64,000 nt of DNA from contig CM020618.1 in the NCBI GenBank assembly GCA_009829735.1, forward strand, positions 17,221,346-17,285,345, in the 5' to 3' direction. Origin of the DNA: Pyropia yezoensis. Lineage: Eukaryota; Rhodophyta; Bangiophyceae; Bangiales; Bangiaceae. This document shows, piece by piece, positions 39,457-48,114 of this stretch. The stretch's first letter is position 1. Each line of letters starts with the position of its first letter. The notes below the pieces were generated by a model. That model had not been told where the DNA came from, did no database searches, and saw only the letters and a list, made by a program, of their open reading frames with translations. Both the position numbers and the translations under genes were made by a program.

Positions 39457-42456
39457 CGGGGGGGGGGGGGGCGGGGGGAGGGGGGGGCGGCGGGGGCCGA
39501 TGCCAGACGCCGCCGCCGCGGGCCGTTGAGGCCTCGGGGGGGGGGGGGGCGGGGGACCCGCCAGGTGCTGTCGGGCTGCTCGGGCTCCGTGCGGCCGGGA
39601 CAGATGGTGGCCATCATGGGCGCGTCGGGTGCGTTGCGGTGCCCGTTGAGGGGGGGGCGGGGGGACGATACGGCTGGTCGGGATTGGCGTCAAGCGACAC
39701 GCGCCGTTTGACTTGGGTAGGTCTCTGTGGGGCGGGTGGGGTCGGGCGGGTGCTGTAGCAGGCGGTGTATGTACGCTGGGCCCGTCCCGCTGACGTTCCC
39801 CTCTTTTGGACGGCCTTCGCGCTCACGTCTGGCCGCCGCTCCCCCCCCAGTGTTGCTTTCCCTGTTCGGGTGGCTGGTCGGGTGCGTCGTCCCGTCGCTG
39901 CGCGTCCCCCTGCTCCCCCCCTGTCCCCGCCTGTCTGCACGCCCCCTTGCAGGTTCTGGCAAAACGACGCTCCTCAACCTCCTGGCCGGCCGCCTCCCCT
40001 CCGCGCCCGGCGTCACCAGCGCCAGCGGCAGCGTGCGGGTCAACGGGTCCCCCCGGGATGGGACAACGTTCAAGCAGCTGGCCGCGTACGTGGTGCAGGA
40101 CAGCTCCCTCTTTGCGCACCTCACCGTCCGGGAGACGCTGGCGTTTAGTGCCCGCCTGCGGCTGCCGCCGTCGCTGGCCGCCGCGGACGTGGACGCCCGC
40201 GTGGACGCGGTGTGTGCCGAGCTGGGCCTCTCCCCGGCGGTGTCCGCCACCCGCATTGGGGGGCCGTTTGAGCGCGGCATCAGCGGGGGGGAGCGCAAGC
40301 GGGTGACCATTGGGGTGGAGCTGGTGACTGACCCGAGTCTGCTGTTTCTCGACGTACGCTGTGGGGACCAAAGGGCGGGGGGGGGGGAAGGGGAGAAGGG
40401 CAGGCGACGTGGACTTGTGTGTGTTGTGTTTGTAACACCCTTGTCGGCCAAGCAGCGACCCGTGCGGGGGGGGGTGCGACCCCATTGTGCTGGGAGCTGA
40501 CGTTATGTGGTTGTGTTTTGTGCCGTCGGCCGGTTGCGCCTTGGTCTGGGCGTGACTCACTGGTCCCGTCTTGTTGGCTTCACACGGGTCATCCCCGTCC
40601 TGTATGTGCTTCCGCTCTCGTTGCTGGTGTGTGCCGCGCAGGAGCCCACCACCGGGCTGGACGCTTTCAACGCCCTTGCCATGATGGGCACCCTCCGCCG
40701 GCTGGCCTCCTCGGGCCGCTCCGTGGTGGCCACCATCCACCAGCCGCGATCGGCCATCTACGCGATGGTCGACACGCTGCTGCTGCTGGCGGGCGGGCGG
40801 GTGGCGTATTACGGGCCCGCGGCGGGGGCGGTGGCGCACTTTGCGCGCCTGGGCTTTCGGTGTCCCCCGCGGTTCAACCCGGCCGACTTTTTTATCGACC
40901 TGACCGCCGTGCCGTCGGCGCCCGCCGCCGCGGCCGCCGCCGCCGCCGCGCGGATCCGCCACCTGGCACGCCACGCCCACTCGTCACGGGCAGCAGGCGC
41001 AGCGAGCGCGGTGGGCGTGGCGCCCGCGGAAGGGGGGGTGGCCGCTGGCGGCGGGGGGGTCGTGCGGCGGCCTGCCGGCAGGCGGGACCTGCGCGGCGCC
41101 GGCGCCCACCACCTGAGTAGCAGCAGCAGCCACAGCAGCAGCAGGGGGGGCACCCCCGGCATGGCGGGTGAGGTCGACAAGGCGGCGCCTGTCGTGGCGG
41201 GCGATGCCCCCCCTATCGCCGGCCGCCGTCGTCCCGCTTGGCCGCGAGAGTTTCGCATCCTCCTTGGCCGTGCCGCCCGGCTGATGGTGCGGGAGCGGCG
41301 GGCGAATGCGATTCGGGCTTTCCAGACCATTGTGTTTGCTACGGTCCTCTCCCTGATCTGGCTGAACCAGGGACGGGATGCGGGCGTGGCGGGGGTCAGC
41401 GGCATTCTCTTTGTGCTGCTTATCAACCGTACGTTTGGGGTCGGCGCGGGCCGCGGTGCGCGTGTCGGTGAGGAAGAAGGACTGGCACACGGTGCGACGC
41501 TGCCTTGTCCGTGTGGTACGTGCGTGTGGGGGGACATGCGCTATACCGGGGCCACCCACTGTGGTCTGCCCTCTTCATTGCCATGGCCGCTGACTTGACA
41601 TGTCTTTGGTGGTTGGCCGTGTCTCCCATGCGCTCTCGTTGATCGGATCGGTGTATCCTTCCGCAGAGAGCATGCTCGGCACTTTTTCTGTCATCTTTGT
41701 CTTTCCCTTGGTACGCTGGTGGGGGTCATGCGAGGCTCTGTTGCTGTCTATCGAAGCGAGTGTCACAGCCGCGGCCCACCTCGCGCCCTCAGCAGCCACA
41801 TCGTTTCGGCCCCTGAAGCTCGCGGTGTCTTCGGGTTGGCCCGTTCCCTTTGTTAACCTGTATCCTTCTTGCCAATCGCTCCCCCCCTCTGCCTGCCCCC
41901 CCTCGGCTAGGAGCGCGCCATCATTACCAGGGAACGGGCCGCCGGCACTTACCGCGTTTCTGCGTACTACATCGCCAAAGTTCTCTCCGAGGCCCCCCGG
42001 ACGCTTCTCTACAACACAGTGTTTTCTGTCATCTTGTACTGGTGCGTCGGCCTCCGCGCGTCTGCGGCGGCATTTCTGTTCTTCATCCTCGCTCTGTGGA
42101 CGACCACCATGACCGCCGAGGCGCTCGCGCTGTCGATTTCGATTGCCGCCCCGTCGCCGGCGGCCGCGATGGCCCTCTCTCCCCCCGCTGTCATTGTGAG
42201 CCTCTTGTTTGGCGGTTTTTTCATCCAGGGGGCCCGCATCCCCGACTGGCTGGGCTGGCTCCGCTGGGTATCGTTTGTGCACTATGCGTACGGGGCGATT
42301 ATGCACAACCAGTTTGTGGACGGGGTCGGGGCGGTCAATGGGCTCTCCCGGTGGGGTAACGTTGGTGCCTTGGCGGGGCTGATGGTCGTCTTTCGAGCGG
42401 GGGGGTATGTCGCCCTCCGCACGCTGCGGGCACCCAGCTTCGATCGCAGTGTCTGA
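39114..42456 (+). CDS. Half-size ABCG (White/brown type) ABC transporter, five exons
   Basis: ATP-driven exporter with one nucleotide-binding domain followed by one membrane domain; it would work as a dimer. Exons inferred from protein continuity and GT-AG borders: 39114-39628, 39953-40353, 40642-41428, 41667-41710, 41911-42456. Walker A GASGSGKTT spans the first splice junction; then Q-loop region AAYVVQDSSLFAHLTVRET, signature ISGGERKR, Walker B LLFLD joined across intron 2 to EPTTGLD, and H-loop ATIHQPRSAIY. Exon 3 ends in the first membrane segments (TIVFATVLSLIWLN). A 44-bp exon 4 supplies MLGTFSVIFVFPL. Exon 5 gives ERAIITRERAAGTYR and the remaining membrane helices, ending RAPSFDRSV. 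Three donors read GTACG and one GTGCG. Exon 1 changes frame by one base in a G run at 39536-39550, just before VLSGCSGSVRPGQMVAIMG; sequencing error or a null allele. Substrate unknown. Confidence 0.9.
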
Positions 42457-43017
42457 GAGTCGGGGTGCGAGTGGGGGAATTGAACTGCTTTTGGGGGTTT
42501 GTTGCGGCGTTCTTACGACCACTCAATGTTCAAAATCAGAGTCATGTGCGCACCCCCACTGCCACGGACATGCGCCCCCCCACTGCCACGGACAGTAAAT
42601 ATGTAGATTGTCATTCTTCCTGAGAAGAAGAATGGTATTTTATGTCCAGAAAAGCTCGCGATGAATACTCCCGTATCCGGTTTTAGTCGTGCTCGTAGCG
42701 ATCCCAGGATCGCCACGGAAAGTTTCCAGATAATTTCTACACGACCGTTCCAAATTGGTCAATATGAGTTTTTCCCATAAAACGTGTACAAAACCTTGAG
42801 CGGAGGAACGTCGCGAAAAGGGACCACTCCTAAATACTTAGGCAAACTTGCGATGTGACCCTACCGTTCCAACGATCTGCCCACTGGTTCTGGACCCTGC
42901 CGCCCCCACCAAGCTCGGTCGCCGGTTCCCCTATCTTCACGGTCGAAGCCCATTCTTCACTTGCCACCCCTTCTCTCATCCCATCTTCCCACCCCCCCTC
43001 CCCTGTCGTCCAACACC
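42457..43017. other. AT-richer spacer before the SDR gene
   Basis: Contains a direct repeat of CCCCACTGCCACGGACA (42554-42594 area) and an inverted repeat ATTCTTC...GAAGAAT near 42612-42632, in sequence near 45% GC. From about 42850 it is C-rich, likely the promoter and leader of the SDR gene. No gene seen. Confidence 0.45.
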
Positions 43018-43827
43018 ATGGGCCTCGTCGACGGCCAGCGCATTCTTATCACGGGCGCCAGCCAGGGCCTGGGCGCCGGCATTGCGCACACGCTGGCCGC
43101 GGAAGGCGCCGCCACCCTCCTCCTCACCGCCCGCTCCCTCCCGCGCGGCACCGCCGTGGCGGCCGCCCTCCGCGCGGCGCACCCGGCCCTGGAAGTCACC
43201 TTCCTCCCCGCCGACTTGGCCGTGCCCGCCGAAGTGGAAGGGATTGTCCGCGCCGCCGACGCGGCGGCCATCACCTCCTTGGTCAACGCCGCCGGAGACA
43301 CCTCCCGCGGCACCGTGGCGTCCACCCCTCGGGCGGACGTGGAGCGGTCGCTGGCGGTCAACTTTACGGCCCCCTTTCTGCTCGCACAGGGCGCCATCCG
43401 CCGGTGGGCGGCCGACGGGTACGAGCGGGGGCGGATTGTGAATGTGAGCTCCTCTGCGTCCCGTGGCGGCGCCGCCGTTCTTGCCGCCTACTCGGCTTCC
43501 AAGGGGGCGCTAGACACCCTCACGCGCAACATTGCGGGGGCCTACGCAAGCGCGGGGGTGCGGTGCAACGGGGTTGCGCCCGACCAGATTGTCACTGAAG
43601 GGGAGCACGCGGTCATGACGGGGCCGTGGCACGGGCGGCCGGCAGACTGGGTGGCCGCCGCCGACCGGGCGAGCGTCCTCGGCCGCATCCTCAGACCGGC
43701 TGACATTGGCGGGCTGGTCGCGTTTCTGCTCAGCGACGGCGCCAGTATGATAAACGGAGAAGTAATCGACATAGGCCATCAGGCGCCCATGGGCTATGTA
43801 GGGGGGGTGGAGCCGCCGCAGCAGTAA
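43018..43827 (+). CDS. Short-chain dehydrogenase/reductase (classical SDR)
   Basis: Classical SDR enzymes use NAD(P)H to reduce carbonyls or oxidise alcohols. ATG at 43018 after CAACACC; 269 residues, a usual length for the family. Cofactor motif TGASQGLG near residue 14, NAAG near 91 (the family NNAG), catalytic Ser in IVNVSSSAS and Tyr/Lys in AAYSASKGAL near 159-163, then NGVAPDQIVTEG and a C-terminal substrate-binding part ending GGVEPPQQ. No targeting peptide. It converges on the beta-propeller gene 1.15 kb downstream. Its 3' half is duplicated, broken, at 17207-17575. Substrate not predictable. Confidence 0.92.
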   Translation: MGLVDGQRILITGASQGLGAGIAHTLAAEGAATLLLTARSLPRGTAVAAALRAAHPALEVTFLPADLAVPAEVEGIVRAADAAAITSLVNAAGDTSRGTVASTPRADVERSLAVNFTAPFLLAQGAIRRWAADGYERGRIVNVSSSASRGGAAVLAAYSASKGALDTLTRNIAGAYASAGVRCNGVAPDQIVTEGEHAVMTGPWHGRPADWVAAADRASVLGRILRPADIGGLVAFLLSDGASMINGEVIDIGHQAPMGYVGGVEPPQQ

Positions 43828-44979
43828 GATGGGGCGGGACGGGGTGGTGGATGGGTGGGGGTGGGGGGCGGATGGGATGGGTGGCTGCCGCCCTGGGTGC
43901 TCGTGCCGCGGGAGTTCCAAGGCGCCAGCTTTCGCTCGGGCTGCGCGGCTGCTGCGGACTCTTTTTTTTCAAAGCCATGGCCTACGAAGAGCGCCCGTGG
44001 CGTTTGGGCAGGCTGGCCCGTGGTCGACAGGGGCGCACCAGCAGGTGGCCGCGTCGGTGGGCCAATGCCGGGGCACTGGGTACGGCGGCGGCAGCGGCGA
44101 CCGCTGGCGGGTACGCACCAGCGGCGGTGGTGCGGTGAGTTTGGTTGAGGGCAGCCCACCCGTCGTGGCGCATCTCACCCGCGCAGGTCTTACCCCGGCG
44201 GCACGCGGCGGGGCGGGCGTGTACAGTACATACGCGACTACCTGGCGGGACCACCCGACGCTTGCCCTGGCGCCTGTGCCCTCTCTGGCGTGGCCGCGAT
44301 GGCGGTGGTCGCGGCGGCGGGCACCGGCGGCTGCCACTGGCGGGGGGCAGCTGCTGAGGGCGGCGCTCTCCGCCGCGGCGGCGGCACCAGCAGAGGTGGT
44401 GGCGGCGGCGACGGCGGCGGCGGCGGCGGCAGCAGGAACGGCGGTGGGTAGCGCGTGGGCGGGCACCTGGCCGCGCGCGTGCGGGGATAGGGGAAGGGGC
44501 GGGTGTGGACCCTATCGCCCCTCTCGTCCGCTGCTGGCACAGCACTCGGCGGGGGGTTGTTGGTACGGCGGCGGGGTTCGGTCCGCCCCCGCACCCTCTG
44601 CCTGGACAAGCTGCGGGGGTGCTCGCGGGGAGGCCCGAGGGGAAGAAGGCGGGCAAGCCGACAGTATTGTTGTTGTATTTTTCCGCAGCCACCGAGGGCG
44701 TGGTGAGTGGCAGGGGAGCGTCTGCCACGACGTGCAATGACTCGTGGCGCGGGCTGCGTGGGCCGCAGCCGTCATCCCCACCGGCTCATGGGCATCGTCG
44801 CCGTGGGCGGTGCAGGCCGTCTGCCACTGGGCAGTCATCGCGCCTTCCACGGGTGGGGGGACAGGGGAGAGTCCTGTTGCCTACAAGGCCACCACCCCTT
44901 CTCTCCCGCCACCCGGCTCAACTCCTTACCCCCCCCCCCCCTGTCCCCCTCCCCTACCCCCTCCCCCTCCAACTTCTCC
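43828..44979. other. Spacer of arm B between convergent genes
   Basis: Counterpart of 16059-17206. Long open frames exist on both strands but differ in frame from arm A at several indels, including the T run at 43962-43969. Treated as non-coding 3' flank shared by both genes. Confidence 0.5.
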
Positions 44980-46938
44980 TCAGTCCACATCCACCCGGTC
45001 GTACAGTTCGCGGTAGGCGCGCCGCCCGCCGGGGCGACCGCCCTTTGGCGACAACATCCCCGCCCCCCCCGGCATTTTGGCCAGCCCCCCCGGCGCCGGC
45101 GCGTACACCCGGTCGCGGCGCACCTTGATCACGCAGCTCGCCAGCGCCGCCACCCCAAGCAGCCCCGCCGCGCCCACGGCCGCCCACACTGCCACCCGGT
45201 AGGCGCGGGCCGTGGCGGGGCTGGTGCCGCCGCCGCCTGCCGACAGGTCGTCGCGGTCGCCGCTGCCCAACCCGTCGGTGCCCGAGACAAACAGGCTGCC
45301 CGCGGCGGGAGCACCCGCGCCGCCGCCGCCGCCGCCGCTCCCACCGCCAGTGGCCCCGGGCAGCCGCCCGCCGCCCGCGGCGGTCGGCGCCTTGACCGCC
45401 GCGGGCAGGCCAAGGAGGCCGGCGAGCACATCTGTCTCGCGTCCGGCGTTGACGTACCCCGCAACGATCACGTCGCCGTCGCCGTCGATCGCCACGGCCG
45501 TCACTTCCGCCCAACCAGACGCCCCCGCCGCGGCTGCGGCGGTGGTAAAGCGGACAAGGCCGCCCGTGTCGGGGTCCACCACCCACACCGCGGGGGTGAC
45601 GACCGCCGTGCCGCCGGTCGGGCCCCCCACCGCCTTGACCGCACCGCCCACGACGAGGCGACCGCCCGGCAGGACCGCCACCGACGTGGCTGTCTCATCC
45701 CCGCCGTCCCGGCCGGCGCGGCCCCCCCCCGCCGCCGTGTCGTGCACCAGCGTCAAGGGCCCGTCCTCTAGGCCCGCGGTGGTGTAGGAACGCACCGACA
45801 CGTCGTGGGCAGTCACCTCTGAGCGGTGCTCCGAGCCCACCACGTACACGAGGCCACTGTCGGGGGGGCCCGGCACAAGGCCCCGCACGTAGTGTCGACT
45901 GGCCGTGGCCACCACCCGGACCCCCGACGAGCGCAGCGCCGGGGGATAGTCGCCGCCACCGCTGCCGGCGCTGCTGCTCAGCCGGTCGTCGAGCGCGAGC
46001 CGCACCAGCAGCAGGTCTTCTACGGGCACGGCGGGTCCGCCGGCGGCCCCCCCCACCGCCGACCGCGTCTGGGCCGCCACCACAACCCCATCGGGGGTGA
46101 CGGCCACCCCAACTGCGCTCGCGTCGGCGCCTCCAGGGTGGGCCACCGACCCCGCCTGGAGTGTCGCCCCCGTCGCACTATCGAGGCGCGCCACCACCAC
46201 CGCCACGGTGGGGGCCCTGGTCGTGCCGCCGCCGCCGCTGGCTGCCGCCGCTGCCGCCGTGTCAGCGGGCGACGCGTACAGCCCCGCGCCCGAGTGGCCC
46301 GCCACCCACACCTCCCCGCCCGACCCTGCAGTGACGGCGTTCCAGCTGTGGTGGCCACCTGTCGTCGGAGACACCCACTGCCGCGCCCAAACCCGCCGCG
46401 AGCTGTCCGCATCATAGCACAGCACAAAGGAGGAGGCGGTGGTGCGGCTTGCGGCGGCGGCGGCAGCGCCCTCCCCCCCACCCGTCACGTCTCCATACGT
46501 CTGGCCCACCACAACCAGGCGGCCGCCGGTCAGCACCATCCCCACCGGCCGGTCATCGGCGGGGGAGCCGGTGCGGCGACGCCACAGCAGGCGGCCCGAC
46601 GAGGAGAGCTTGACCAGCAGCACGTCCGTGTCCGGCCCGTCGAGGCCCGCCACGTCGGCCGACCCGTACCGCGAGGCGGTCACTGCCAACACGTACACGT
46701 TGCCATACGCGTCGACGGCGACGGAGCGGCCTTCGTCATTGCCAGTCGGCGCGCCGACGGACGTGACCGTCAGCTCCCCGGGGGTGGCCTTGGTGAGGGT
46801 GGGGCTCGCGGCCGCGAGGGGCGGGAAAGGGGGTACGACGGGGGGGGCCACCGTCGCGGCCGCCAAGAGCACCGCCGCCACGACCGCGCGCCACCGGGGG
46901 GGGGGGGTGCGTCGTTGCCGCACGAGAGCGGCCGCCAT
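44980..46938 (-). CDS. Type I membrane protein with SBBP-like beta-propeller ectodomain
   Basis: ATG at 46938 (MAAALVRQRR), 652 residues, TGA at 44980. An N-terminal hydrophobic stretch (AVVAAVLLAAATVAPPVVPP) is a probable signal peptide. The main part repeats the pattern of SBBP-type propeller blades: GRSVAVDAYGNVYVLAVTAS then DVLLVKLSSSGRLLWRR, later WNAVTAGSGGEVWVAGHSG with VVVARLDSATGATL, AVGVAVTPDGVVVAAQT with DLLLVRLALD, and VTAVAIDGDGDVIVAGYVN. Near the C-terminus a membrane segment (AVWAAVGAAGLLGVAALASC) is followed by a basic tail (VIKVRRDRVYAP) of about 55 residues. Predicted surface protein with ectodomain outside. Copy A at 14098-16058 differs at a few residues and is frameshifted. 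Confidence 0.85.
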   Translation of the reverse strand: MAAALVRQRRTPPPRWRAVVAAVLLAAATVAPPVVPPFPPLAAASPTLTKATPGELTVTSVGAPTGNDEGRSVAVDAYGNVYVLAVTASRYGSADVAGLDGPDTDVLLVKLSSSGRLLWRRRTGSPADDRPVGMVLTGGRLVVVGQTYGDVTGGGEGAAAAAASRTTASSFVLCYDADSSRRVWARQWVSPTTGGHHSWNAVTAGSGGEVWVAGHSGAGLYASPADTAAAAAASGGGGTTRAPTVAVVVARLDSATGATLQAGSVAHPGGADASAVGVAVTPDGVVVAAQTRSAVGGAAGGPAVPVEDLLLVRLALDDRLSSSAGSGGGDYPPALRSSGVRVVATASRHYVRGLVPGPPDSGLVYVVGSEHRSEVTAHDVSVRSYTTAGLEDGPLTLVHDTAAGGGRAGRDGGDETATSVAVLPGGRLVVGGAVKAVGGPTGGTAVVTPAVWVVDPDTGGLVRFTTAAAAAGASGWAEVTAVAIDGDGDVIVAGYVNAGRETDVLAGLLGLPAAVKAPTAAGGGRLPGATGGGSGGGGGGAGAPAAGSLFVSGTDGLGSGDRDDLSAGGGGTSPATARAYRVAVWAAVGAAGLLGVAALASCVIKVRRDRVYAPAPGGLAKMPGGAGMLSPKGGRPGGRRAYRELYDRVDVD

Positions 46939-47667
46939 CGCCACGGCGGTAGCAATGGGGGCAAGGTGGCGGTGGGGGGGAGCGCGGACGGCAGCTGCCA
47001 GGGGAGGCGAGGAGAGAGAGGCAGAGTCCTAGGGTGCACTGCGTCGAGCCCGGTGGGAAGCACCCGCGCGGCCGCCGCGCAGGCACCAAGACATCCCACC
47101 CACCCGGTTGATGGCAGCGGCCGGGCCGCGACGGCCGCGCCCCCCGCAACCTGCCTGAGCCGCCAGCGGGCCGCCGCCCATCCTCGGCTCATCCTCCGCT
47201 CTCACCCAACGTACGTGCTCTGGCCCTCGCCCCTTCACACCTCCCATCTCCCCTTGCATCACTCCCCCCTCCCACCGCCACTCCCCTCCAGCCCCACCCC
47301 CTCCCACGTTACCTCCCTCATATGGTGGCCATCCCGGTCGCCCCCCCCCACCGGGACGGCGGGCGCGTCGACGACGGGTGCAGCCGCTTCCCCCAGCGCA
47401 CGTGGCGGCCGCACGAGCGGCAGCGCGGCACCGCTGATCCTCTGTCAAGACTCAAGCCCGATTCTGGGAGGGCCACCTGCGTGGGTGGGGGTGTGACAAC
47501 CCCCCTCATGGAAGCATGGGCGGGGGCGTGACAACCCCGCCTCACGGAAGTGTGGCGGCGGGTCTCACATTCGCTTTGGCGGACGAATCCGACCCGCGTC
47601 CCGAACTAGACCGAATCCATGCCACTTGCTTTTTGATACAAGATCTTGCACTGCTCGCACTAAGTTA
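46939..47667. other. Spacer between arm B and the foldback element
   Basis: Upstream region of the beta-propeller gene to 47073, then unique C-rich sequence. At 47482-47550 two GTGTGACAACCCC / GCGTGACAACCCC motifs occur about 40 bp apart. No gene seen. Confidence 0.45.
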
Positions 47668-48114
47668 ATACTCGTTTGAACTTGCAGACTGCAAGTTCGC
47701 TCGCGCGAGGCCCGCAGCCTGCGGATTCGTCTCTATCAGTCTGCAAGTTCGTCACACTGGGAAATTGACGCGTCTGGAGGGCGCAGCTACGGCCGACGAT
47801 AGACCGCTACGGCCATGGGAGATGCCGGAAGTGGCGAGGGACCACGGGGGATGACTCAGGAATGCAGGGGGATGGTGTCTACTGCAGCACGGAGGTAGCG
47901 GGCCAGCCAAAGGGGCTGGGGCAGGCGCCAAAAAATGGGACGCGGGCGAGCGTACCCTGGCCGCCACGCGCCAGGCTGCCGCCTGCCGCCGGCCGCTGCA
48001 ACCGGGGCGGCGGCCGCTACCGGTGGGGGGGCAGCGGGAACCAGCGAGGGGGCGGCCGCTGCGGGCGGGGGGGCGGCTGCTACCGGAGGGGGGCGGCTGC
48101 TTCCGGCGGGGGGG
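47668..48114 (+). repeat. Left terminal inverted repeat of the foldback element
   Basis: Matches the reverse complement of 52443-52889 with only a few differences. Carries subterminal palindromes (GAACTTGCAG A CTGCAAGTTC) and repeated TGCAAGTTCG. Confidence 0.9.

Larger units (their letters stand above)
43456..47073 (-). repeat. Arm B of the 3.6-kb inverted duplication
   Basis: Inverted copy of 13966-17575. This arm keeps the intact beta-propeller gene and lies inside an intact SDR gene, so it appears to be the source copy. Confidence 0.9.

Noticed and set aside
43982-44737. 251-codon minus-strand frame in the arm B spacer
   Set aside because: Arg/Pro low complexity and not kept in frame in arm A.
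43829-44740. 303-codon plus-strand frame, with a counterpart on the minus strand at 16332-17183
   Set aside because: Although present in both duplicated arms, the frames differ at several indels between arms, including the T run of 8 versus 4. Conserved coding is therefore not supported.
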